Source of the DNA: Salsuginibacillus kocurii DSM 18087
GTDB lineage: Bacteria > Bacillota > Bacilli > Bacillales > Marinococcaceae
Assembly (NCBI RefSeq): GCF_000377705.1
Contig: NZ_KB898626.1
Span: 174,627 to 238,626, forward strand
DNA: 64,000 nucleotides
Direction of reading: 5' to 3'
This document shows, piece by piece, positions 9,034 through 24,457 of this stretch (position 1 is its first letter; the number at the start of each line of letters is the position of its first letter). The notes beneath the pieces are model-generated. The model was not told the origin of the DNA and made no database searches. It saw only the letters and a list, made by a program, of their open reading frames with translations. Position numbers and translations under genes: made by a program.

Positions 9034-9437
9034 ATGAAGGTTACCCCCTTGTATTCACTTGTGCTTCAATGTAAGCATAATCGTGCATTCAAAACGTTCT
9101 AGTAGGTCTATTGAAAAAAGCGCAAGACTGCACGGTCCTATCACGTTATACAAAAGCGCTACCATATTAATTTGACATGCGCCCCGTAAATAGATTCAGC
9201 GCACAACAAGATGGGCACCAGTGCTAACATGTAGCCTGTTATGTTAGCTCATACAGATAATTTTCTCCGCATAACGTCGATAAGTCCGCTGCCTTTCCTA
9301 ACACAGCTTCTCCTTTCCCACCGTCTGCCAATGGCGGGTCAGCTAGCCACTACGGCCGGCGGTAGAAAGCCGTCTTTCTTCCATCCTGCGCGCATCCCTC
9401 TTTCCTTGCTTTGCCACCGGAGAGGGTCTTCGCTTTT
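9034..9437. other. Intergenic region between DUF485 and symporter genes
   Basis: About 400 bases separate two genes that are usually close together. I see no gene or strong terminator. The length suggests that the symporter may have its own promoter or an untranslated leader, but I could not identify one. Confidence 0.35.
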
Positions 9438-9743
9438 CTAATGCTCGTGGCCGCCTCCGCTGATTTGTTCATTCCGGGATTCATCAATGCCGAATTTTTT
9501 ATCGACGCGGTCATTAATCATCGCATTCAAAAAGAGAAGAACAATGAACGTCGCTACCGCCCCCTGTGCTCCCATAAAATAATGAGCCGGCATCCCCATA
9601 ATATAGGCGCCGCTTTCATGAATCGTTTCCGCAAAAATAACTACTCCAAATGAGACCAAAAATCCGATTGCCAAAAACACTATAATTAGTAAGACACGTG
9701 TCTTGAAATAACGATCCGCTACTTCCTTCTCAATCTTTCTCAT
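9438..9743 (-). CDS. DUF485 membrane protein, symporter partner
   Basis: A 101-residue protein with two transmembrane helices (around residues 18-40 and 60-80), charged N-terminus and His-rich end (GGGHEH). It fits the DUF485/YwcB family that accompanies acetate-type SSS symporters. The ATG follows AGAGGAGG. The role is probably to assist the neighbouring symporter in the membrane; the biochemical function is not known. Confidence 0.88.
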   Translation of the reverse strand: MRKIEKEVADRYFKTRVLLIIVFLAIGFLVSFGVVIFAETIHESGAYIMGMPAHYFMGAQGAVATFIVLLFLNAMINDRVDKKFGIDESRNEQISGGGHEH

Positions 9744-9948
9744 CCAATCAACCTCCTCTAACGGTACATCTTATTTTTGGAATTAGATCGTTCCAGTACG
9801 ATGTCTTCCGTATACGGATCACCCCTTTACCATATTAAACTCTAAACGTTATCGCTTTCCCACTTTTAATAAAAAACAGAGATATCTTCACCTTAAGCTC
9901 TGTTGGTTGCCGAGACCGATTGACCAACTACGCAGAAAGGATACGCGT

Positions 9949-10233
9949 TTATACAGGGACGCTTCCTTTTGACGTATGTCGACATTCTCGGCACACGACA
10001 AGCGGGGCTTTGCGCTGAGCAATCATGACATTCATCCAAACAAGAGCTGGAATAAACAATAAAAATAGCAAATGAAATATAATCGCGATCGCTGCAGTTA
10101 CGAATAGCGGCAGCACTGAGGTCATGATGATGTAACGCGCTTTCGGAATTACCATGATATGTTCGCTGTAACAAGCAGAACACTGATTATCCGTGCTTGT
10201 TCGTTGTTTCACTTTAGCTGAGGCTGACGCCAT
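9949..10233 (-). CDS. Small membrane protein with split CxxC zinc motif
   Basis: I do not recognise a named family. The 94-residue product has CSAC at residues 18-21, two adjoining hydrophobic helices from about 35 to 72, and CREC at 81-84. The two CxxC pairs could form one zinc ribbon on the inner membrane face with a helical hairpin between them. A GAGAGG site precedes the ATG, and the gene follows the small membrane gene at 10249 by 15 bases, which supports co-transcription. A second frame (9893-10183) overlaps it and looks like a shadow. Confidence 0.65.
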   Translation of the reverse strand: MASASAKVKQRTSTDNQCSACYSEHIMVIPKARYIIMTSVLPLFVTAAIAIIFHLLFLLFIPALVWMNVMIAQRKAPLVVCRECRHTSKGSVPV

Positions 10234-10248
10234 TGCCTCTCCCCCCTC

Positions 10249-10431
10249 TTATCTCAAATCAAATATAAACCGCACCGTTTCCCAGAACGGCATCGGCACC
10301 ATCGCAATCTGGATGACTAAATAGATTCCCATTGCAAAGAACGGCAACATTAAAAAAATTGGTTTCTTATATTTAATCGTCAGCACCACTGTCGTGATCG
10401 CAAATATCCAAAATACAATAAGTACACCCAT
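10249..10431 (-). CDS. Small two-helix membrane protein
   Basis: The 60-residue product is almost entirely hydrophobic, with two transmembrane helices joined by a basic turn (KYKKP). An excellent binding site (GGAGGG, seven bases before ATG) supports it as a real gene. It is 15 bases upstream of the CxxC membrane protein and seems to begin the group leading to DUF485 and the symporter. No function can be assigned. Confidence 0.65.
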   Translation of the reverse strand: MGVLIVFWIFAITTVVLTIKYKKPIFLMLPFFAMGIYLVIQIAMVPMPFWETVRFIFDLR

Positions 10432-11400
10432 GAAGAACCCTCCTTTTCTCTTGCTGCCATATACTTTAGCTATTTGCTCGGGTAAAAGCTGACTATATGT
10501 TCACTCATGAATGAAGTGGGGAAAGACGAATCTTAGAACTCTTGCTTTACTAGCGTTGAGCAAGGAAAACAAGGCTCTCCATCACATAACTGCGAGCGAA
10601 ACGCAATTGCACCTCTCTTTCCTGAAAGTAGCCTAATCCCCTCAGATGTAAAAACAACTGCTTCATTTAGTTAACAGTCACCCAGTCCACTATCTTCGTA
10701 AAATTCTGTACCTTGCGCGGATTAAGGACTGCCCATTCACTTGCGTTACCAATGTCCACTATATTGAATGTTTATCTAAGGATTAAGAACCTGTAGACAG
10801 TTTTGCCATGTTAGGTATCACTTGTTCGTTAACGTTCTTTGCTCATTATTAAGGTGCCGACTAGAACGAGGGAGGAGAGCTTACTTATAATCGGAAAAGA
10901 AACCGCTTTCAATTTTCTTAGGCTTCAAGCTCTTCCTTCCACTAACTACTCCTGTTCTCTTCTGTTATAATCATTTGGCTTATAAGTACTGTTTTCGAAT
11001 TCCCATTCGAAAACGACCTGCTATTTCCCTGCTTCTCATTATTATGTAACAGGGTGTGTTCTATATCATTATTTCAAATTTTCAGACATAAAGTCAATGG
11101 TTTTTCTTGAAATCTTGTAACTTTCTACTATAATATGGCTTCATTGCGTTATGCTATGGTTTTTCCTTCTCCACCTCTAATTTCTCCTTATAGTGATGAC
11201 ACCTTCCCTGCAAGCCAGTTCTCGGCCAAACTGCTTTCACCACAGGCGCATATTCGCTAGCCGCTAACTATGTTTGATAATGAAGCATATGGGATTTTCA
11301 GCCTGTTGCGATACCTTCAGCCATTATGCAGATGATGGACAACTGTTCCCACTAGCGGTCGTAAAAAGGTTAAAGCTTTCCAAAAAAGAAAAGCACACAG
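10432..11400. other. Long intergenic region without recognisable genes
   Basis: Almost 1 kb separates the small membrane genes from spoIIQ. I see no credible ORF, RNA gene or long repeat on either strand. Promoters for the left-hand operon are expected near 10440-10560. B. subtilis carries several genes in this part of the map, so this may be the remnant of deleted genes. Confidence 0.4.
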
Positions 11401-11437
11401 AAAAAGGCCTTCCGCTTAAATGGCGGAAGACCTTTTT
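11401..11437 (-). terminator. Terminator of spoIIQ
   Basis: An inverted repeat (AAAAGGCCTTCCGC / GCGGAAGACCTTTT, one mismatch) lies just past the spoIIQ stop. It has a T tract on both strands and could act in both directions. Confidence 0.85.
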
Positions 11438-11443
11438 TAATGA

Positions 11444-12364
11444 CTATTCAAGCCAGTCATCCAGTTCATCTTCATCTACTTCTTCAGCGTCTAGTTCTTC
11501 GTCTTCTTCTGGATCTTCTTCTACTTCATCGTCTTCTTCGTCTTCTTCAGGCTCAGGAAGCTCTTCGTGGTCTTCATGCATTTCTTCCTCAGTTATTTCA
11601 TCGCCTTCTTCTTCGATCTTTTCAGCGATCTGGTCAAGCGGCTCGCCGATTAACTCTTCTGGGTCCATAGCCTGGCCGTCATGGCGAATTTCAAAGTGAG
11701 CGTGAATACCAGCTTCACTGTTAAATAGATTACGTCCAGCTAAGCCAACTACGCTTCCTTTAGTGATGCTGTCGCCTTCTTCGACTTCAAGGTCTTCTAG
11801 ACTTTGATAGACACTAACCAAACCTTCATCGTGCTCAATTTCTACGACATGGCCTAAAAGAGGATCCTGTTCAGCTTTAACCACATCACCACTGGCAGCC
11901 GCTGTCACGTCAAAGGCTTCTCCATCTTCACGTGCAACATCTATGCCTTTATTTTGATAATACATCTGGTTGTAGTATACAAGCGCATCTTGTTGCGCAC
12001 TGGTGGAGCTGTCTGGATGATAAAAGGTACCAATGACTTCGACTTCACTCTCATCTGTTACCGGCATTTCAAGCTGTTCAACTTCCGTTGTAACTGGAAC
12101 CGCGTCTTGTTCTGCGTCTTCATCATCTGCTGGTTCCCTTTCATCTTCCTCACTGCCTGCTTCTTCATGCTCTTCTTCCTGCTCATCGGCAGGGTCGACT
12201 GCTTGATCCTCTCCGTCCTGTACTAAGAAAAAGGTGCTAAGCAAAATTCCACAAGCACTTAGGTACACTGCAGGCCAGAACCAAGGCTTCTTCGCCCATC
12301 GTTTAATGGCATCTCCTCGGGATTGTTTTTCCGACCCTTGTGTATTTTTTTCTTCGTCTTTCAT
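11444..12364 (-). CDS. spoIIQ: Forespore protein SpoIIQ (LytM-like)
   Basis: SpoIIQ is made in the forespore and binds SpoIIIAH across the septum to build the feeding channel. The product has a cytoplasmic N-terminus, one transmembrane helix at about residues 29-48, an acidic spacer (about 58-88) and a LytM/M23 domain (about 105-240). The HAHF zinc motif (221-223) is kept, but the first zinc His is replaced by Asn138 (NKGIDVA), so peptidase activity is unlikely, as in other Bacillus SpoIIQ. At 306 residues it exceeds the usual 283 because of a strongly acidic C-terminal tail (about 247-306). The ATG follows GAGGTGG. Confidence 0.95.
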   Translation of the reverse strand: MKDEEKNTQGSEKQSRGDAIKRWAKKPWFWPAVYLSACGILLSTFFLVQDGEDQAVDPADEQEEEHEEAGSEEDEREPADDEDAEQDAVPVTTEVEQLEMPVTDESEVEVIGTFYHPDSSTSAQQDALVYYNQMYYQNKGIDVAREDGEAFDVTAAASGDVVKAEQDPLLGHVVEIEHDEGLVSVYQSLEDLEVEEGDSITKGSVVGLAGRNLFNSEAGIHAHFEIRHDGQAMDPEELIGEPLDQIAEKIEEEGDEITEEEMHEDHEELPEPEEDEEDDEVEEDPEEDEELDAEEVDEDELDDWLE

Positions 12365-12456
12365 AGTATCACCACCTCACGAACCATTCTGATCAGTGTG
12401 AGGTGATGTTATACCTGTAAAATCTATTTTTTACAAAAAAATCTAATTTTTCTTGG

Positions 12457-13527
12457 TCACGAATTTACAGATTCAAGGTCTCGCAAGGCTTCAGCTATAG
12501 TTTCAGATCCAGCGATCGTAACGTCTTGATAATAATGATGGATGATTTCTTCATACGTGTGGCCAGAGCGTGCCATACCTTCTGCTCCGTATTGACTCAT
12601 TCCTACTCCGTGGCCCCAACCTCTTGTTTCAATGACTACTTCTTCTCCTTCTACACGCCAATTGAAATCACTAGAATCAAGGTTCAGCGCTTCGCGGACT
12701 TCCCGCCCTTTGAAGACTTCACCTCCGACACTAACTTCTTTGACACGTTCTCCTTCTGTCCTAGCATTGACATCTTCTAGCTGGCCATTGTCTATCCTTA
12801 CATTTAACTGCTCTTCCACTTTCTCTATAGGCAACCTCGTCTCTCCTTCAAAGCGAGGAGATTCTTCATCCCAGGGGCTTTCTACGCTTTGTAAATAAGG
12901 AATGGTTTCATCCCAATAATCTTCTGCGTTTTCTGTACGCCCATTACTGGTGGAAAAAAAGGAGGCTGTAATTGGTTCTTCTTCATGCAAAATGATTTCA
13001 CCTGCTGTCGCCTGAACCGCCTCTTCGATTCTGGCCATTTTCCACCTAAAATCGTCCGCCCACGCCTCTTCTAACTCAGATTTCGATTGATAAACCTGAT
13101 GCATATCAGTATCTGTGACGTCTGCTTCTTGAGGAATATCTACTGCATCCTCATATAGAAGCTGCTGAATAATATACGTTCTAGCTGTTAATGCCTGAGC
13201 TTTCAAGGCTTCTGCTTCAAAATCTGCTGGCATTTCTGAAGCGACTACGCCAGCAACGTAAGTTTCAAGCGGAACCGTCTCGACAGTCTCTGTATTTGCT
13301 CGATACACCTTAAGATCCAGTTCTAGCCCTTCTCCTCCACTGCTACTATCACTTTCTTCCTCGCTGGTTTCTTCGATTTCAGGGAACGCTTGGTTTTGGC
13401 TTGTTTCCACCGCCTCCGGTTGTTCCTCTATCTCTTCATCATCAGATCCCATCGTAACGACAAGTGATGGTAACAACAGCAAGCCTCCAGCAAAACCAAG
13501 CCCTATAATTAGTGAGCGTTTGAACAA
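12457..13527 (-). CDS. spoIID: Stage II sporulation protein D (lytic transglycosylase)
   Basis: SpoIID cuts septal peptidoglycan during engulfment together with SpoIIP and SpoIIM. The 356-residue product has an N-terminal transmembrane anchor (about 5-25), an acidic linker, and the SpoIID domain with VPLETYVAGVVASEMPADF, where the Glu is the catalytic residue, then AQALTARTYI and a late GHGVGMSQYGAEGMA motif. The start codon is TTG at 13527, preceded by AAAGGAGG. Gene order murAA-spoIID matches B. subtilis. It is followed by spoIIQ, 92 bases away, so these two engulfment genes are adjacent here. Confidence 0.95.
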   Translation of the reverse strand: MFKRSLIIGLGFAGGLLLLPSLVVTMGSDDEEIEEQPEAVETSQNQAFPEIEETSEEESDSSSGGEGLELDLKVYRANTETVETVPLETYVAGVVASEMPADFEAEALKAQALTARTYIIQQLLYEDAVDIPQEADVTDTDMHQVYQSKSELEEAWADDFRWKMARIEEAVQATAGEIILHEEEPITASFFSTSNGRTENAEDYWDETIPYLQSVESPWDEESPRFEGETRLPIEKVEEQLNVRIDNGQLEDVNARTEGERVKEVSVGGEVFKGREVREALNLDSSDFNWRVEGEEVVIETRGWGHGVGMSQYGAEGMARSGHTYEEIIHHYYQDVTIAGSETIAEALRDLESVNS

Positions 13528-13907
13528 GCGAGTTCAGCCTCCTTTATAACTTTTCGGCAAGCCAAACTTTGGAGTTTTTCACGGTGTATTGCGGCTGCTT
13601 TTACTAAAACTATGTTGGAGGAAGATAAGCTATGTCCATCATTTATCATGAGTCGTTTCTTCCTTGTCCCTTCATAGTGCAGATTAAACTTGAAGCACTG
13701 AAGAGGCGGCGTACAATTAAGAGGAAGAAAAGTTCAACTCTTTATGAAGAATAAGAATGCAAGAAAGAGGACATGATATAGGCGTTACAGAGTTTTAATA
13801 ACATTTGCAGGGAAAAGGCATAATGTATGAGAGAAACACTGCTTTCCTAGAGCCGTATAGACATGTTGCTGTCATCATTTTCTTATCACTTTTTTCTGCA
13901 TACAAAA
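13528..13907. other. Intergenic region between murAA and spoIID
   Basis: About 380 bases without a supported gene. The spoIID promoter (sigma-E expected) must be here, but I cannot point to its boxes with confidence. Confidence 0.35.
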
Positions 13908-13950
13908 AAGCTTCCTTTTTGCCTGCACAAGGTTTTCAAAAAGGAAGCTT
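13908..13950 (-). terminator. Terminator of murAA
   Basis: A perfect 14-bp stem (AAGCTTCCTTTTTG / CAAAAAGGAAGCTT) with a 15-base loop is followed by a T run on the minus strand. It lies about 40 bases past the murAA stop. Confidence 0.88.
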
Positions 13951-13987
13951 CTACTTGGAATAATACTTATTACTTATTATCGCTATT

Positions 13988-15316
13988 TTATTCGCTCTCA
14001 GCGATCGAAAGATGAGAGCCGGTTCCTGTAGCTTCGTTCCAGTCGGACTCTTCTTCTACAGCTACACGCTTTACATCAGCGCCTAACTCCTGTAATTTTT
14101 GATGGAAATTCACGTAGCCACGATCAATATGGCGCAGTTCCGTTACGTGAGTCTCACCTTCTGCCACTAAACCAGCTAAAATTAACGCTGCTCCAGCTCT
14201 TAAATCAGTAGCTGCTACTTCAGCTCCCTGCAAACGGGTCGGTCCGGTAATAATGGCAGAGCGATCTTCAATTTTAATGCTTGAGTTCATGCGCTGAAAC
14301 TCTTCCACATGCATGAAACGATTTTCAAACACGGTTTCTGTGAGCACGCCTGTACCCTTGGCTTGAGTTAAGAGAGCCATCATTTGTGCTTGCATATCCG
14401 TTGGAAAACCTGGGTGCGGCATTGTTTTAATGTCGGTTGGACGCAAAATATCCGGTCCAATCACACGCATGCCTTCTTCTTCTTCTTCAATGACTACGCC
14501 CATTTCACGCATTTTAGCAACGAGCGGGCGCAAGTGTTCCGTAAGCGCACCTTCAACCATCACGTCGCCGCCAGAAATGGCTGCGGCTACCATAAAGGTT
14601 CCTGCTTCAATACGGTCTGGAATAATGGTATGTGGTGCTGCAGTTAACCGTTCCACACCTTCGATTCGAATCGTGCCGGTACCAGCACCGCGCACCTTCG
14701 CGCCCATCGCATTCAGGTAATTAGCAAGACAGACGATTTCAGGTTCTTCAGCTACGTTTTCTAATACGGTCGTACCCTCTGCAAGTGCTGCTGCCATCAT
14801 AATGTTCTCCGTGGCTCCAACACTAGGGAAGTCGAGGTAAATCTTAGCTCCCTGCAGGCGGCCGTTCACCTTTGCTTCAATATATCCCTGCCCGATTTCC
14901 ACTTCCGCACCCATGGCTTCAAAGCCTTTTAAGTGCTGATCGATGGGGCGTGAGCCAATGGCACAACCGCCCGGAAGTGCAATATGTGCACGGCCGATAC
15001 GTGCCAACAGCGGTCCCATCACAAGGAATGAAGCACGCATTTTTCGCACATACTCAAACGGTGCGTCCGGGCGTAACACTCCATCTGCGTTTGCAGTAAA
15101 TACACCATCATTATAAGAAACATCAACATTCATATGGTTAAGCACATTTTTCATGGTATGAACATCGGCTAACGGCGGCACATCATAAATATGGCTTTCT
15201 CCTTCTTCAGCTAACAGCGAAGCAGCCATAACGGGAAGTACTGCATTTTTTGCTCCCTCAGCTTTTACTTTGCCTTTTAGACGATGACCTCCACGTACAA
15301 TTATCTTATCCAACAT
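13988..15316 (-). CDS. murAA: UDP-GlcNAc 1-carboxyvinyltransferase MurAA
   Basis: MurA transfers enolpyruvate from PEP to UDP-GlcNAc, the first committed step of peptidoglycan synthesis. The active-site loop reads [15 protein letters not shown] with the fosfomycin-target Cys118, and the GAKNA motif is at 21-25. At 442 residues it is a little longer than usual because of a polar C-terminal tail. The ATG follows GGAGGGG. This copy occupies the spoIID-ywzB position of B. subtilis murAA, while a second paralogue is at 44357. The ywmB gene usually next to it is not seen. Confidence 0.95.
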   Translation of the reverse strand: MLDKIIVRGGHRLKGKVKAEGAKNAVLPVMAASLLAEEGESHIYDVPPLADVHTMKNVLNHMNVDVSYNDGVFTANADGVLRPDAPFEYVRKMRASFLVMGPLLARIGRAHIALPGGCAIGSRPIDQHLKGFEAMGAEVEIGQGYIEAKVNGRLQGAKIYLDFPSVGATENIMMAAALAEGTTVLENVAEEPEIVCLANYLNAMGAKVRGAGTGTIRIEGVERLTAAPHTIIPDRIEAGTFMVAAAISGGDVMVEGALTEHLRPLVAKMREMGVVIEEEEEGMRVIGPDILRPTDIKTMPHPGFPTDMQAQMMALLTQAKGTGVLTETVFENRFMHVEEFQRMNSSIKIEDRSAIITGPTRLQGAEVAATDLRAGAALILAGLVAEGETHVTELRHIDRGYVNFHQKLQELGADVKRVAVEEESDWNEATGTGSHLSIAESE

Positions 15317-15811
15317 ATTCCCCTCCGCGTCCAGTAGTCGGTTTCAGTTGCCATGCCTTATTTGTGCGTTCGCATAGCATTTCAGGAATATCGACGTACT
15401 TTATTCGTATTCAATTTAATGGATGAGCGTGTAGCCTTAGTAAAGATTATCCCGCCCATTTGTGCGTTTGTGTTCGTTACATTACATGTTTTATGTAATG
15501 CGGGAAAAGATAGATCTTGTTGCGTGTTTGTTCCCGGATGGCTTTGGAAGTAAGCATATTGTCCTGTCTCACCTCTCCAGGTTAAACAACGAACAACATG
15601 TACCTTTCCCCTGATAACACAACCGTTTATTTCTACAACCTTGTCGCTACATGTCTACTACCCTGACTCCATGTCATATCAAACGTAAGTACTTACATTT
15701 TTTTGATTCAGGACTTAGGAACTAATTCCTGCATCGCTTTGTCACAATCTTTACTTATAGCCTAACCGGCCATGCAGTGTTCATGCGCTTCTCTGTTTAA
15801 TTTTTAACAGG
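15317..15811. other. Intergenic region upstream of murAA
   Basis: About 495 bases with no supported gene on either strand. In B. subtilis ywmB lies here, and no trace of it was found. The murAA promoter is probably in this region. Confidence 0.4.
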
Positions 15812-16045
15812 TTAAAACAGGAAACGCAGCATTAAAGACCAGTTTAAATACTCAAGGAAAAATTCACTGACTAAATACGTTAATCCTAATGTTACTAATA
15901 CAGTTAATATTTTCGCTTGCGGGCTTTCTGGATCGCGTACAAAGAGTTCAAATTTAAAGGCTTGTAAACTCCACCATACGAGAACAAGCACCAATAAATT
16001 GACGGCGATATGTACAATCGCTTGCTGGCCAACTTCTTCAAACAT
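15812..16045 (-). CDS. ywzB: DUF1146 membrane protein YwzB
   Basis: A 77-residue membrane protein of the DUF1146 family with two helices (around 8-26 and 47-65) flanking a basic/acidic loop. I chose the ATG at 16045 because GGAGG lies eight bases upstream; the longer frame starting at 16075 has no such site. It is between the ATP synthase operon and murAA as in B. subtilis. Its function is unknown. Confidence 0.88.
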   Translation of the reverse strand: MFEEVGQQAIVHIAVNLLVLVLVWWSLQAFKFELFVRDPESPQAKILTVLVTLGLTYLVSEFFLEYLNWSLMLRFLF

Positions 16046-17058
16046 GGCACTATCCTCCAATGCCGCATACATCACAATGTTATGAAATGAAAACTAAGAA
16101 TAAAAGAGGCAGAATTCCTAATTATCTACAGTTTTCACTCACCTTCCCTATCGTACTACAATTTCGCAAAAAAATCGACTTTCCCAAACATTATATTTGA
16201 CAAAATCAAAACATCGGTAGGCCACGGAAAATATCAAAACAATGTAATGTATATGCCTCCATAGCAATTCCATGCTTACAGTCGTTAATTATTTAAAAAG
16301 GTTACACATTAACTAAAACAATGTGGAGATTAAAATGCTAGTTTTTAAAAGGAGGTACATTCTTTATTAAAGAGCGGCGATGATATTGCTTCAGGCGGGC
16401 GCTTGCCGCGCCCTTGGCCTCAGCTTCCTCTGCAGCAAACCTTGCTGCCTGCGGGATCTGCACCTCAAGCTCATCAAAGCCACTGAAAAAGTAGGCATGT
16501 CCTTTCAAAAATCCCTCTGCTTTCCGCAGGCAATGCCTCAGCTTCCTCGGGCCACCCCGCCCCTGTGGGATCTTCGGCTATTGCTATTCCTGCAGTAGTC
16601 TCCGGAATTTTGACGGAAGTGCTTCCAAGAGGAATTTTTCAGCAGTCTACAAGCTCATCCCGCTGGATAGATAGTTACTCCCCGAATATCAACCTTCTTT
16701 ATCATCGAGTTGGTTACATTAGGCTGAGGTTTGCTAACAAAGCGCAAATTGGACGATTTTTCAAAAGAATGGACGAAATGAGCTTCAATTTGGACGTTTC
16801 GACAATATTCTGTTACAAATCGACAAATTTCTGTGACATTTCGACATGTATTTGGACGTTTCTTACCACAGCACCCTATTCAGAGCTCTATGCTCCCTCA
16901 AAAAAGCTGCCCTTTGCTGGACAGCTTTTTTCAACTCTATATCAAGAGTTGGAGTCAGGTTCATCGGTGCTAGGCGATTGCCGGATTTCCTTTTCTCCCT
17001 TTTTCTCAAAGAAGCTCAGACGTTTAACCGTCCCCCTTTCCCAGTGCCAACCAAAAAA
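16046..17058. other. Intergenic region downstream of the atp operon
   Basis: About 1 kb without a credible gene. The middle (16380-16620) is GC-rich intergenic repeat material, listed separately. The right part (16640-17050) contains only unsupported ORFs on the plus strand. Confidence 0.4.
16381..16612. repeat. GC-rich dispersed intergenic repeat, copy 1
   Basis: The segment carries the pattern GCTTTCCGCAGGC...CAGCTTCCTCGG...CCTGTGGGATCTTC...TTCCTGCAGTAGTCTC. A partial, more decayed relative precedes it from 16381. The same style of element is found at 38576-38680. From memory such elements are common between genes in Bacillaceae. No transposase is present. Confidence 0.55.
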
Positions 17059-17085
17059 CACGAAGCCGTATCAACGGGCTTCGTG
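17059..17085 (-). terminator. Terminator of the ATP synthase operon
   Basis: A perfect 9-bp stem (CACGAAGCC / GGCTTCGTG) with a T run on the minus strand lies just past the atpC stop at 17095. Confidence 0.9.
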
Positions 17086-17094
17086 CTTTTTTCT

Positions 17095-17517
<423 letters not shown>

Positions 17518-17531
17518 TTACACGTACGTGC

Positions 17532-18977
<1,446 letters not shown>

Positions 18978-18983
18978 TCAAGT

Positions 18984-19865
<882 letters not shown>

Positions 19866-19917
19866 TCATCAGGTCGAAGCAGAACATGTAGACTTCGACC
19901 CGCGCATTCCCATCAAA

Positions 19918-21426
<1,509 letters not shown>

Positions 21427-21445
21427 TTACGTTCACCCCTATCTT

Positions 21446-22500
<1,055 letters not shown>

Positions 22501-22569
22501 TCATACAAAAGGAATGGCGAAGCTGCAAACAAAGCGGACTCCGCCATCATACATCACAAGCTCGCGTCT

Positions 22570-22809
<240 letters not shown>

Positions 22810-22873
22810 TTAAGAATATGTTTTTTAAAAAATATATGGAAGCCTTATCGAATGATAAGAACGACTTCATGTG

Positions 22874-23611
<738 letters not shown>

Positions 23612-23697
23612 TCACCTCTCTTTACAGAATTAATGAACACCTGCTTCTTACGGCCAAAACGCCTTGTTTCACGCACGTTACTCTTTCATTTCATAGT

Positions 23698-24066
23698 TTA
23701 TAAGTGTCTTATTTGCAAGATGGCATGAACCAAAATCACGATATAAGGAGTCATTAATCCAATCACGACACCAACTGGATGAAAGAGTTCTGGAAAGCGA
23801 ATCACAATCAGCACAGCAAGCACTGCTACCGCTAACCGCGAAAACGTGCCAAGGCTTAAAAAGCGCTTCCCTTCTGTGGCGGTTTGACCCAGCTTCTTCA
23901 CCTTGCTGTACATGCTCCATAAATTATACAGTGCAAACACTGCCCCAAGGACCAGCCCAGCAAAGATCGTCGTGTAATCTGTGAATCCCCAGCCCAACAC
24001 ATAAAAAGCTGTAAGATACAAAGACCACTGCACGTACAGCCGGATCTTCATGCTAAAATCTGTCAT
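23698..24066 (-). CDS. atpI: ATP synthase accessory protein AtpI
   Basis: A 122-residue membrane protein with four hydrophobic helices at the head of the operon, where AtpI assists c-ring assembly. It overlaps the end of atpZ by four bases (ATGA), so the two are translationally coupled. The family is weakly conserved, and the assignment rests on position, topology and length. Confidence 0.9.
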   Translation of the reverse strand: MTDFSMKIRLYVQWSLYLTAFYVLGWGFTDYTTIFAGLVLGAVFALYNLWSMYSKVKKLGQTATEGKRFLSLGTFSRLAVAVLAVLIVIRFPELFHPVGVVIGLMTPYIVILVHAILQIRHL

Positions 24067-24293
24067 TGTTCATCATCGTCTCCCAAAAAGTCTCCAAGCA
24101 GCCGAAACAAGCCATAGATCCCCGTTCCAATTCCACCCAGAACGCCAATCAAAAAAAAGAAAGGAGCGGTACCTAACTGCTCGTCCACCCAACGCCCTCC
24201 AAATATGCCTACCAATAGAGGACCGACGAGATATGATAGAACGAGTGACGTTAGTGCCATCGCATGCAAGGGGTTTTTGTTATTGCGACGCAT
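24063..24293 (-). CDS. atpZ: AtpZ-type membrane protein
   Basis: The 76-residue protein has a basic N-terminus (MRRNNKNPL), two helices (around 10-32 and 44-64), a GGRWVDE loop and an acidic end (GDDDEQ). This is the AtpZ/AtpI family gene first noted ahead of atpI in the alkaliphile B. pseudofirmus, where it was linked to divalent-cation uptake. I chose the ATG at 24293 with AAGGGGGGAGGAG upstream. It is the first gene of the operon. Confidence 0.88.
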   Translation of the reverse strand: MRRNNKNPLHAMALTSLVLSYLVGPLLVGIFGGRWVDEQLGTAPFFFLIGVLGGIGTGIYGLFRLLGDFLGDDDEQ

Positions 24294-24428
24294 TTCTCCT
24301 CCCCCCTTCCAGCGGACAATCATTGCACAAACCGGGTGCGCTTAACAGCGGTCTGAAATTACGACAAAACAACAAGGGCAAATGGAAAATCACAATCTAT
24401 ATGTAAACCTTCTCACATACCCTCCGTC

Positions 24429-24457
24429 ATCGTACAACAGCTTACTTGGCATGTCAA
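24429..24457 (-). promoter_or_regulatory. Sigma-A promoter of the ATP synthase operon
   Basis: On the minus strand TTGACA is followed after exactly 17 bases by TACGAT, an almost consensus promoter. It lies about 135 bases ahead of atpZ. Confidence 0.8.

Noticed and set aside
9893-10183. 96-residue minus-strand ORF overlapping the CxxC membrane protein
   Set aside because: The overlapping frame at 9949-10233 has a better start and interpretable domain structure.
11274-11699. Plus-strand poly-Ser ORF
   Set aside because: It is the antisense shadow of the Glu/Asp-rich SpoIIQ tail.
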